From JAKACA01 sp963735115 (GTDB lineage Bacteria > Actinomycetota > Acidimicrobiia > Acidimicrobiales > Bog-793): a DNA stretch of 64,000 nt. Shown one piece after another: positions 54,745 to 62,396 of the stretch (within the stretch, counting starts at the first letter, position 1; each line of letters starts with the position of its first letter). The stretch is taken from assembly GCA_963735115.1 (NCBI GenBank), contig CAVTJR010000001.1:372001-436000 (forward strand), given 5' to 3'. The translations under genes were made by a program, and so were the position numbers. The notes beneath the pieces were generated by a model, which searched no databases, was not told the DNA's origin, and saw only the letters and a list, made by a program, of their open reading frames with translations.

Positions 54745-55122
54745 ATGAGGCGAGGTCTTACTATCGGCTTGCTGCTTGTCCTAGTTGGTTTCTTAATACT
54801 CGTCGTTGTCTTCTGGACTGACTCTGCTCATTGGTTCCTGCGCTACACCGGTGCGGATGCCGAGTCGGGAACCTGGTACGGGTTCTGGTCTGGGTTCGGT
54901 GGTGCGATTCCTGACTTTCTCATCCTTGGCAGCATCATCACCATCTACCGCCACCACAATTGCCACGTTAAGGGATGTCTACGACTTGGGAAGCCGGTCG
55001 AAGGCACCCCGTATATTGCTTGCCCGGCGCACCATCCGGCGCACGAAGGCAACAAGAGATCAGTGTCAGAGGACATCATCAAGCTCGCTCACGAGGCCCA
55101 CCTCAAGCGAGCGGCGTCGTGA
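54745..55122 (+). CDS. Small membrane protein with C-terminal Cys/His motif
   Basis: Two hydrophobic helices (GLLLVLVGFLILVVVFW; FGGAIPDFLILGSIITIY) precede a cytoplasmic tail, HHNCHVKGCLRLGKPVEGTP followed by CPAHHP, which could bind a metal. Similar short proteins occur in actinobacterial mobile DNA. GGGAGAAGGG lies directly before the ATG. Confidence 0.7.
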   Translation: MRRGLTIGLLLVLVGFLILVVVFWTDSAHWFLRYTGADAESGTWYGFWSGFGGAIPDFLILGSIITIYRHHNCHVKGCLRLGKPVEGTPYIACPAHHPAHEGNKRSVSEDIIKLAHEAHLKRAAS

Positions 55123-55299
55123 TTCTGAGGACTTTGAGACCCTGGAGTCTGAGCGGCTGACATGCAAATCGACCAAGGCAGCCAAACTGTCCCGACGAAA
55201 CGGTGAGAACCATCCACTTCGCATACCCTGGGTGACAGCCTTAGTCATGCTGCAGTTCTCGAGCACGGACCGAACTCCGTGAGCCCTTGATCGCGCCGC

Positions 55300-55800
55300 T
55301 CATTGTGGGGATCCTCCTTGGTCTGACAGCGCGCCGCTCGACTGCCCCTGGCCGCTTCGCTTCAGCTCGCGATACCAGCGCTCGAGGTCGTAGGAGGACA
55401 ACGATGCAATGCGGCGCCGTCCGATGTCGTCACGTATGTGGACATCCCAGAGGCTCTGGTAACGCTTGGTCGTGTACGGACTGAGGTCCTCCCAGCCGTT
55501 CGCCTGCCAGGCGGCGAGGGCGTCGTTGAGCGTGGTCGTGGGACCCCAGGTGCGAGGACCCTCCTCCGGCATAACGGCGGGCACCGCCTCCTGCTCGGCC
55601 ACGAGCCGGGCGAGCTGACGCTCGGCAGCTCGCTCGGTACCGCGGAACGTGACACTGTGATGGCGGATGCGACCGTTGGAGTCGCGGCCGACGAAGACGC
55701 GCAATTCCCAGGCATTTGCTCCGCGATCTGCTCCGCGATCCGGGCGCTGTCGGATGCTGCCAGCCACGGCGCCTCCATTCCCCTGCCAGCGGCACTGCAT
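55300..55800 (-). pseudogene. int: Truncated tyrosine integrase, N-terminal part only
   Basis: Residues 30-155 carry the arm-binding and core-binding domains of phage-type integrases (WELRVFVGRDSNGRIRHHSVTFRG, TTLNDALAAWQANGW, SPYTTKRYQSLWDVHIRDDIG). The sequence breaks off at about 55345, before any catalytic Arg-His-Arg-Tyr residues. The frame starts 20 bp from a tRNA-derived attachment-like sequence, the usual place for such an integrase. It cannot be active. Confidence 0.82.
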
Positions 55801-55820
55801 AGGCCGTGAACTGGACTTTT

Positions 55821-55867
55821 AACGGTGGGCCCGGCAGGGATCGAACCTGCGACCGAAGGATTATGAG
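55821..55867 (-). repeat. Attachment-site scar: 3' half of a tRNA with CAT anticodon, copy 1
   Basis: On the minus strand this 47-bp sequence reads from the anticodon loop (CTCATAA) through the T-arm (GCAGG-TTCGATC-CCTGC) to the acceptor 3' strand GCCCACC. No matching 5' half lies upstream, so it is not a functional tRNA. An identical copy is at 58491-58537. Confidence 0.85.
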
Positions 55868-55910
55868 GCCCGGCTGGAGCAGCTCGTTCTTCTGCGCAGA
55901 CTGGCGCCGG

Positions 55911-56004
55911 GTTGCGTCCTCACAGGTCATAAAGAGCGCGAGGCGAGCAACAGCGAACAGGATGCAACCGGGTGCGACGAGTTGCAAGGTAATTGTCGGG
56001 ACGC
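55911..56004 (+). repeat. Dispersed repeat, copy 2
   Basis: This is the counterpart of 48523-48618. Here the element is also self-complementary: CCGGGTTGCGTCCT near its left end pairs with AGGATGCAACCGGG about 45 bases on. It lies between the attachment scar and the second Phd-PIN module. Confidence 0.65.
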
Positions 56005-56072
56005 GAGCGACGTCGGCACCACGCGTCCAGGCCGCCGATCGACCTCCAGGGCTTCGCGAAGACGCCGCCAGG

Positions 56073-56107
56073 CGTTCCATAGTGCTACCATGTAGCACTA
56101 TGGAACG
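56073..56107. promoter_or_regulatory. 35-bp perfect palindrome: operator of the second Phd-PIN module
   Basis: Sixteen-base arms pair perfectly around a CAT centre. The -10 box TACCAT (56086-56091) lies inside and the antitoxin ATG (56100) is in the right arm, eight bases from the box. Antitoxin binding here would block its own leaderless promoter. Confidence 0.75.
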
Positions 56108-56366
56108 GATCGGGGTCAGAGAGCTTCGCCAGCATGCCAGTCGCTACCTTGCCCGGGTTGCGACGGGAGAGACGATTGAGGTGACCGACCGAGGCCGGCC
56201 GGTCGCGCTGCTCGTTCCCACCCACGAAGACCGGTGGCAGGACCTGGTGGCCAGCGGTCAGGTTCTCGCCGCGACCGGTGAGGGCCATGTGGTCGACGAC
56301 GCACCAAGCGACTACGGTATCGACGCCTCCGCGCGACTGGCGGCGATGCGCGCGGAGGAACGATGA
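56100..56366 (+). CDS. vapB: Phd/YefM-type antitoxin
   Basis: The 88-residue protein starts MERIGVRELRQHASRYLARVATGETIEVTDRGRPVALL, nearly the same N-terminal fold as the antitoxin at 50162, and has an acidic C-terminal tail (YGIDASARLAAMRAEER). Its stop overlaps the toxin start as ATGA. It probably represses through the palindrome that contains its own start codon. Confidence 0.9.
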   Translation: MERIGVRELRQHASRYLARVATGETIEVTDRGRPVALLVPTHEDRWQDLVASGQVLAATGEGHVVDDAPSDYGIDASARLAAMRAEER

Positions 56367-56761
56367 GGCTCTACCTCGACTCGTCCGCGTTGGTGAAGCT
56401 CGTCCAGCGAGAGAAGGAGTCGGACGCTTTGCGACGGTTCCTCCGCCGTCACCGTGCCGACCAGCTCGTGACGAGCGCACTCGCGCGAGTCGAGGTGGTG
56501 AGAGCGGTCCTCATCGGGGGCCCTGCCGCTCTCGCGCAGGCGCGTCGACAGCTCTCCCGCCTCGACCAGATCCTGCTGAGCACCGAAGTGCTCGACCGCG
56601 CCGCGACGTTAGCCCCGAACGTCCAATTGCGAAGTCTCGATGCGATCCATCTTGCAGCCGCGCAGCTCGTCGGAGGGGACCTGCGAGCTGTCGTCACCTA
56701 CGACCGTCGGATGGCGAACGCCGCCCAGGATCTTGGCTTTGCGGTCGAGAGGCCAGGCTGA
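56363..56761 (+). CDS. vapC: PIN-domain ribonuclease toxin (VapC-like)
   Basis: The 132-residue PIN protein has LYLDSSALVKLVQREKES at the start, the conserved Glu in ARVEVVRA, and RSLDAIHLAAAQL followed by VTYDRRM, giving the acidic metal-binding set. It is translationally coupled to the antitoxin. It is clearly related to the toxin at 49765. Confidence 0.91.
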   Translation: MRLYLDSSALVKLVQREKESDALRRFLRRHRADQLVTSALARVEVVRAVLIGGPAALAQARRQLSRLDQILLSTEVLDRAATLAPNVQLRSLDAIHLAAAQLVGGDLRAVVTYDRRMANAAQDLGFAVERPG

Positions 56762-57031
56762 ACCAACCGGCATGAGGCCGACTTGAGCCGCCTCCGTTCC
56801 GGCCGAACCACGGTCACCCTGTTCTTCTCCTCTCTCGCCGGTCCAACCCAGCACGATCCGGCGGCTGAAGGCGGGCGGCCGGATCGGTGAGTGATCCCGC
56901 CGACAGCGCAGGACCACAGGCTGCGATGACATGGCGCCACTCTGTGGCCGTCGGTTCGATCAACAACGACGGCCACGGCAACGTCGTCGCCACCACGAGC
57001 GCCACGAGCACGACGGCGACGCGGAGCAGGA

Positions 57032-57280
57032 TCAGCAAGAACAAGGGGGAACGCTCTTGCCAACGTGACCGGCTGTGCGCTGCCGGATGAACCGGGTCTG
57101 AGCGAGCGCATACTCGAGGCACTCCGCCACGACGTCGCAGCGCCAACACAATGCCTTCGCCTGAGTCGTCGAGTCGCCTCTCTCGGCGACGCTTGCCTGA
57201 GCAGTGGCTCGTCCTGCCTGCGATGAGCACGTGTTCATATCCCACGCTGCCGCGTGCCGGCAGGAGAGAATGGCCGACAT
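57032..57280 (-). pseudogene. WhiB-like remnant
   Basis: The frame contains ERGDSTTQAKALCWRCDVVAECLEYALAQ, which matches the C-x2-C-x5-C half of WhiB iron-sulfur regulators, with one more cysteine 26 residues earlier. The glycine-rich GVWGG turn and basic C-terminus that should follow are absent. Its 5' end overlaps the start of the corA gene. A decayed whiB gene is the best reading. Confidence 0.55.
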
Positions 57281-58340
57281 GGACGGTCATCTGATCCTGG
57301 TGGACGGCTCCGAGCGCGACGTCACCGCGGAGAACGTCAAAAGCCTGCTTGATTCCTCAGCCCGCTTTTGGCTGGACTTGGCCGGCCTTGACCAAGAAAC
57401 CGGAACGGGGTTGCTGCGCGACACCTTCGGGTTTCACCCCCTCGCGGTCGAAGATGCCGAGCATTTCGGGCAACGCCCAAAGCTCGACTCTTACGATGGG
57501 TTCGCACTGCTCGTCGTGTACGGCGCCACGCCGACCGGGCAACTGCTAGAAGTCCACTGCTTCTACGCCGAGAACTATCTGGTCACCGTCCACCACGACC
57601 CGTGCCTGGACCTGATCGCCCTGGCCGACCGACTGCGACGGCAAGCCGGTCCTCAGCCGGACCACGTCATGCTTCTCTACCGGGTGGTCGACGCCCTGGT
57701 GGACGGCTACTTTCCCGTGCTCGCCAGTCTCGACGACCGGATCGACGAACTGGAAGACGAAATCCTCCAGCGACCGACAGAGCAGCAGCTCGGCCAGCTG
57801 TTCGACCTGAAGCGGTCCCTGATCGCGCTGCGCAAGGTGGTGACCCCCCAGCGGGACATGTTTGCCACACTGCTGACCGGCGCAGACCTGTTACCGGGTA
57901 TGACGCCGGACGCCGAGCGCTACTTCCGTGACCTGTACGACCACCTCATTCGGATCAGCGACCTCGTCGACAGCTACCGCGATCTGACGAGCGGCGCTCT
58001 CGACACTCACCTGTCCACAGTCTCCAACCGACTGAACGTGGTCATGAAGCAGCTCACCATCATCGCCACCATCTTCCTGCCGATGAGCTTCTTGACCGGG
58101 TTCTTCGGCCAGAACTTCACGTGGATGGTCAACCGGCTGAGCTCCGTGCTGGTTTTTCTTGTGGTTGGCATCGGCTTGCAGCTTGTCACCGCAGCCGCAC
58201 TGGTCGTCATGTTCCGCCGCCGCGGCTGGCTGACCTCGGACGGCACCGTGCCACCCGCCACCCCGGCGGACCGACCCCGGGTGGGACACGACCAACGCTG
58301 GTACTTGCTCCACCCGCCGAAACGGTCGAATGCGCCCTAG
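57270..58340 (+). CDS. CorA-family divalent metal transporter
   Basis: The cytoplasmic N-terminal domain (about 1-280) has the family pattern FWLDLAGLD, FGFHPLAVEDAEHFGQRPKLD and SLIALRKVVTPQRDMF. Two C-terminal helices follow. The loop after the first is FFGQN, where CorA proteins usually have GMN, so ion selectivity may differ. The start is set at the ATG at 57270 after AGGAG; the frame extends 22 codons further. Confidence 0.88.
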   Translation: MADMDGHLILVDGSERDVTAENVKSLLDSSARFWLDLAGLDQETGTGLLRDTFGFHPLAVEDAEHFGQRPKLDSYDGFALLVVYGATPTGQLLEVHCFYAENYLVTVHHDPCLDLIALADRLRRQAGPQPDHVMLLYRVVDALVDGYFPVLASLDDRIDELEDEILQRPTEQQLGQLFDLKRSLIALRKVVTPQRDMFATLLTGADLLPGMTPDAERYFRDLYDHLIRISDLVDSYRDLTSGALDTHLSTVSNRLNVVMKQLTIIATIFLPMSFLTGFFGQNFTWMVNRLSSVLVFLVVGIGLQLVTAAALVVMFRRRGWLTSDGTVPPATPADRPRVGHDQRWYLLHPPKRSNAP

Positions 58341-58490
58341 CGCCACCCCCACGCCTCGCACTTGGGGGAGTGTTCGGCTCGAGGAGGGACGCATGTGCTC
58401 AATGATCCAGCGTACTGGCCGCCGCTCTTGCCGTTCGGCGCCGCTCTATTACCCCTCGCCGGCTGAGCAAGCGGATTCCACCTGAATTTC

Positions 58491-58537
58491 AACGGTGGGC
58501 CCGGCAGGGATCGAACCTGCGACCGAAGGATTATGAG
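58491..58537 (-). repeat. Attachment-site scar: 3' half of a tRNA with CAT anticodon, copy 2
   Basis: All 47 bases are identical to 55821-55867. Again only the anticodon loop, T-arm and 3' acceptor strand are present, and the sequence beyond the anticodon loop is unrelated in the two copies. The pair bounds a 2.67-kb segment carrying the second Phd-PIN module, the WhiB remnant and corA. Confidence 0.85.
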
Positions 58538-58554
58538 TGCCGTGGGGGCCATTT

Positions 58555-58674
58555 CGGTCACCAGCAGATTTTGACGTAAGTCCAGGTCACAGGCCATTTC
58601 TGAGTGACCGGTAGTGACCCCTAGAACCCCTCTGTGACCCACCGTTGGGTCACGTTTGGGTCACGCCGGGTCAC
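58555..58674. repeat. Cluster of GTGACC/GGTCAC repeats
   Basis: Eight copies of the hexamer occur in both orientations within 120 bp. The last three GGGTCAC copies (58647, 58658, 58668) are spaced 10-11 bp apart, one helical turn. Beside an attachment scar this resembles arm-type integrase or excisionase sites. Confidence 0.6.
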
Positions 58675-58751
58675 GCGGATGGTGTCCTCCTAGCCGTTGA
58701 CAGCGCTGATGGCGTCACTCGCACTCTCCGAGCCCAGCTGGAAATGCTCGA

Positions 58752-59027
58752 TCATCTCCGGTACGCGTCACGCCGGTGGCGAATGGCGGCGACTTGAACC
58801 TCGCGGGCGTTGTCGTCGATGAGGTAGAGCACCCGATAGCTCCCCCTCCTCGCCGACCAGGCGGGCGCGAGCGGAGGCGCTAGCGGCTTTCCAACCCGAT
58901 GCGGGTTGTCCAGCAGAGGCCCGGTGATGAACGCGTAGACCGCCACGGCCACCGTCTCGGGCAATACCTCAGCAAGCGCTCGTGCGGCCGGCCGGGCGAT
59001 CCGTAGCCGGTAGGGCTCGCCGCTCAC
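58752..59027 (-). CDS. relE: RelE/ParE-family toxin
   Basis: The 91-residue protein has the RelE fold: YRLRIARPAARALAEVLPE at the start, a middle segment DNPHRVGKPL, and a C-terminal strand pair in GSYRVLYLIDDNAREVQVAAIRHRRDAYR. Members cut mRNA on the ribosome or target gyrase. The start overlaps the antitoxin stop by four bases. Confidence 0.9.
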   Translation of the reverse strand: MSGEPYRLRIARPAARALAEVLPETVAVAVYAFITGPLLDNPHRVGKPLAPPLAPAWSARRGSYRVLYLIDDNAREVQVAAIRHRRDAYRR

Positions 59028-59314
59028 TCAGCGGCGGGAAGACGGCCGGCGGCTCTCATGACAGAGGTGAGTTCGTCTCTGTCGAGGCTGTCACTCTGGT
59101 TCAACGACTCGACACCCACTAGATGGTCACGTAGGAGATCGGCGTCGGCGAGCACGGCGATCGTCTCGCGTAGGGCGTCGTAGTCGTCGGCGCCGAGGAG
59201 CACGGCGACCCTCTGACCGTTCCGAGTGATCTCGAACCTCTCGTGGGTCGATGAGGCTTCCTCGACCAGCCTCGACAGCTGGGCCCGAGCCTCCGCTACG
59301 GGTAAGGTCGTCAT
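59024..59314 (-). CDS. relB: Phd/YefM-family antitoxin of the RelE module
   Basis: The 96-residue protein has the DNA-binding part TTLPVAEARAQLSRLVEEASSTHERFEITRNGQRVAVLLGADDYDAL and an acidic tail. A perfect TATAAT on the minus strand (59322-59327) lies seven bases from the ATG, giving a strong leaderless promoter. It is the third toxin-antitoxin module in 10 kb. Confidence 0.9.
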   Translation of the reverse strand: MTTLPVAEARAQLSRLVEEASSTHERFEITRNGQRVAVLLGADDYDALRETIAVLADADLLRDHLVGVESLNQSDSLDRDELTSVMRAAGRLPAAE

Positions 59315-59459
59315 GTACAGAATTATAGCGCATCAGAGCTGACCACTGGCTGCTGAGCCCAGCCAAGACATGCGCAGCGAACAGCTAAACCGGCACTTCG
59401 GAATTGGCGGGGGCATGACGATCCACCAGCTCGCCTGAGCCCGCTGCCAGCGTTGGGCG

Positions 59460-60003
59460 ATGTCCGCCACACGCAAGCTCCCGGCCCGACTTGAGACCGA
59501 CCCGGCGAAGGCTCTCGAGCTCCTCGTCGGACTGCCGGAGGTGAACGTGCTCGGCATCTTCGTCGACAAGGCCCACACCGAGCTGCATGTCGAGACGCGA
59601 ACCGAGACGGCGGGCTGTCCCGAGTGCGGTGTCGTGGCGAGGTTCAAGGGCTTCCGCGAGGTACTCCTCACCGACCTGCCTGCCTTCGCCAAGCCGACGA
59701 GGCTGCACTGGCACAAGCGGCGCTTCTCCTGTGTGGAGGCTGCCTGCCCAAAGGGGCACGTCACCGAGGAGGATCGGCGCATCGCACCACCGCGCATGAA
59801 GCTCACCGACAGAGCCGGACGTGCCGCCACCAAGGAGGTGGGGTTCCACGGCCGCACGGTCAACGAGGTGGCGACGAGCTTCGGCTGCGACTGGCACACC
59901 CTCAACGACGCCGTCATGGCATATGGGCGAGCACTCGTCGATGCGCCCGGCCGCTTCGGCGAAGTGGAGGCGATCGGTCTCGACGAGGTCGCCTTCGTAC
60001 GGG
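59460..60003 (+). pseudogene. ISL3-family transposase, N-terminal fragment
   Basis: About 180 residues remain: the zinc-ribbon head (CPECGVVARFKGFREVLLTDLPAF, FSCVEAACPKGH) and the start of the catalytic domain at EAIGLDEVAFVR, where the first catalytic Asp is found. The reading then enters the end of an IS21-like element, which cuts the gene. The rest of the transposase is not found downstream in this window. Confidence 0.85.
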
Positions 60004-60108
60004 TGTCGACCGTCACGTAATTCCCTCGCTTCTTCGATTCTCCGTCACGTAATTCCCTCGCTCGCCGTCACGTAATTCCCTGACGCCCCCGTCACGGAAT
60101 TCCCTCTG
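60004..60108 (+). repeat. Left end of the IS21-like element with four repeats
   Basis: The sequence begins TGTCGACCG and holds four copies of CCGTCACGTAATTCCCT or a one-base variant, at 60010, 60042, 60065 and 60089. Repeated transposase-binding sites at the ends are typical for the IS21 family. The left boundary is placed at the TG inside the ISL3 gene. Confidence 0.75.
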
Positions 60109-60182
60109 GCGGCGAGGGGACATCCACTCCTCCGGCGGCTGTCCGACCGAGGATTCCTCCCGTCGAGAGATCGGGAGGGGAG

Positions 60183-61745
60183 ATGGCAAGGAGAACGATG
60201 AAAGTGATCGACATCGTCGAGGTCCTCACGCACTGGCATGCCGGGCGGAGGATGGGCGAGCTCTGCTCGTCGCTCGGCATCGACCCGAAGACCGTGAGGA
60301 AGTACACCGCACCGGCCATGGCGGCGGGCATCTCGCCCGGCGGCCCGCCGCTGTCGCCAGACGAGTGGTCGCAGCTGGCGCGGGGCTGGTTCCCCGAGCT
60401 CACCGACGACTCGTCCCGCCAGACGACCTGGCCCGAGATCGAAGGACACGCCGAGCTGATCAAGTCCTGGCTCGGGCTCGTGACGATCTCGACCATCCAT
60501 CAACGGCTCCGGGACGATCACGGCCTTGTCGCCTCGGAGTCCTCACTGCGGCGCTACCTCGAGGCGAACATGCCCGAGGAGGTGAGACGCGCCCAGGTGA
60601 CGGTGCTGAGAGAGACGCCTCCGCCCGGCGAAGAGGCACAGGTGGATTACGGCCTGCTCGGCCGCTGGGTCGACCCGGCCACGGGCAAGGTGCGCCGGGT
60701 GTGGGGTTTCATCATGGTGCTCGCCTTCAGCCGCCTCATGTTCGTGCGCCCGGTGCTGAAGATGGACTCCCGCAACTGGGTCGAGTGCCACGTCGCCGCC
60801 TTCGAGTTCCTCGGCGTCGCCCGCCGGATCGTGCCCGACAACCTGAAGACCGGAGTCGTCAAGCCTGATCTCTACGACCCGCTCATCAACAAGGCCTTCT
60901 CCGAGATGGCCGCCCACTACGACTGCCTCATCGACCCCGCCAGGGCTTTGAAGCCGAAGGACAAGGCACGCGTCGAGCGGCCGGTGCCCTATGTGCGGGA
61001 CTCGTTCTTCGCCGGGCGATCCGCCGAGTTCGCCGACCTCGAGTCCATGCAGGCCGATGCCCTTCGCTGGTGCCGGGCTGTCGGCAACCTGCGCCAGTGC
61101 CGGGGACTCGACCGGTTCTCGCCCCAGGCTGTCTACGACACCGAAGAGCGCGACGCCATGACGGCCGTGCCCATGCTCCCCTTCGAGATCGCCTCCTGGT
61201 CGAAGGTCACGGTCAGGAACGACATCCACGTCAAGGTGGGAAAGGCCATCTACTCCATGCCGTGGCGCCTCATCGGCCAACGCCTCGACGTCCGCGAGGG
61301 CTACCGGGTCGTCGAGGCCTATCTGGACGGCGTCCTCGTGAAGACCCATGCCCGCATCGAGAAGGGCAAGCAGACCGACCCGGCGGACTATCCGCCCGAG
61401 AAGATCGCCTTCTCGATGCGATCCGCCGTCTGGTGCAAGAAGCGAGCCGAGGAGGCGGGCGCCAGTGTGGCGGCGGTGATCGCCGTGCTCTTCGAGGTGA
61501 ACGCCCTCTACCGCCTCCGCCAGGCACAAGGGGTCATCCGCTTAGGCGAGCTGCACGGCAACGACCGCCTCGATGCCGCCTGTGCCCGCGCACTTGCCTT
61601 TGGTGACCCGAGCTACCGCACCATAAAGGGCATCCTTCGCGCCGGTCTCGAGAACGACGGCGCCGATGCGCCACAGGTCCCGGAGGTGCCCGCCCACCTG
61701 CACGGGCCGCTCGCCCTGTTCGAGATCGAGGGGGCGGTGTCATGA
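60183..61745 (+). CDS. istA: IS21-family transposase IstA
   Basis: The 520-residue protein has an N-terminal helix-turn-helix (HWHAGRRMGELCSSLGIDPKTVRKY) and an integrase-like core with the DDE residues: Asp in EEAQVDYG, Asp in RIVPDNLKTG and Glu in KDKARVERPV. The C-terminal region matches other IstA proteins. It looks intact. The gene overlaps istB by four bases. Confidence 0.93.
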   Translation: MARRTMKVIDIVEVLTHWHAGRRMGELCSSLGIDPKTVRKYTAPAMAAGISPGGPPLSPDEWSQLARGWFPELTDDSSRQTTWPEIEGHAELIKSWLGLVTISTIHQRLRDDHGLVASESSLRRYLEANMPEEVRRAQVTVLRETPPPGEEAQVDYGLLGRWVDPATGKVRRVWGFIMVLAFSRLMFVRPVLKMDSRNWVECHVAAFEFLGVARRIVPDNLKTGVVKPDLYDPLINKAFSEMAAHYDCLIDPARALKPKDKARVERPVPYVRDSFFAGRSAEFADLESMQADALRWCRAVGNLRQCRGLDRFSPQAVYDTEERDAMTAVPMLPFEIASWSKVTVRNDIHVKVGKAIYSMPWRLIGQRLDVREGYRVVEAYLDGVLVKTHARIEKGKQTDPADYPPEKIAFSMRSAVWCKKRAEEAGASVAAVIAVLFEVNALYRLRQAQGVIRLGELHGNDRLDAACARALAFGDPSYRTIKGILRAGLENDGADAPQVPEVPAHLHGPLALFEIEGAVS

Positions 61746-62248
61746 CGAGGCCGCACCAGATCGAAGAGAGCCTGAAGTCACTTCGCCTCTCGGGCATGCT
61801 CGAGACCCTCGATGCACGACTCGCCCAGGCCAAGGCGGGCGAACTCGGCCACCTCGAACTCCTGCAGGTGCTCTGCGAGGACGAGATCGCACGGCGGGAA
61901 GCAGCCGGGCTCGCCAACCGCCTGGCCGCTGCCCGCTTCGAGAAGGCCTGCACCATCGAGGAGTTCGACTTCTCCTACAACACCAAGGTGCCGGTCGCCC
62001 AGATACGCGACCTCGCCACCCTCCGCTTTGTCGAATCGGGCGAGGGGGTGATCATCCACGGGCCCGTCGGTGTCGGCAAGACCCACATCGCCCAGGCCCT
62101 CGGCCATGCCGCCTGTCGGCGGGGGCACCACGTCATCTTCACCAAGACCTCCCGCCTGCTCGCCGAGCTCGGCGGCGGCCATGCGGACCGGACTTGGGCC
62201 CAGCGCCTCCGGCGCCTCGCCAAGCCGGCTGTGCTGATCCTCGACTAA
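61742..62248 (+). pseudogene. istB: IS21-family helper ATPase IstB, truncated
   Basis: The N-terminal part is normal, with Walker A HGPVGVGKTH. The frame stops right after the Walker B strand, AVLILD, where a second acidic residue and about 80 more residues should follow. The stop is created by the adjoining sequence starting taatacc. The element lacks its right end here, so insertion of the next element at about 62245 is inferred. Confidence 0.85.
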
Positions 62249-62396
62249 TACCGAGGGCGAGATAACCCCGACGCGGGAGCGGCGACTCGCGGTCGGCGCT
62301 GCTCACGACACGTGGGCGGGCTGCGACACTCGGCATAATCCCACTCGGCCCTGAAGCCTTGTAGTTGGAGCGCTCTGCTCCGACAAAGGAGGAACG
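62249..62396. other. Likely left end of the recombinase element
   Basis: This 148-bp stretch follows the istB break and precedes the first recombinase gene. GATAACCCC near its left end and CATAATCCC near 62335 are related in sequence. AAAGGAGG lies directly upstream of the recombinase ATG. The exact terminal repeat cannot be defined without the right end. Confidence 0.4.

Noticed and set aside
55821..55867. Complete tRNA-Met gene
   Set aside because: Only the 3' half from the anticodon loop is present. No D-arm or complementary 5' acceptor strand lies next to either copy.
60010..60108. Four short repeats that might suggest a CRISPR array
   Set aside because: The spacers are short and uneven, there are no cas genes, and the repeats fit the end of an IS21-like element.
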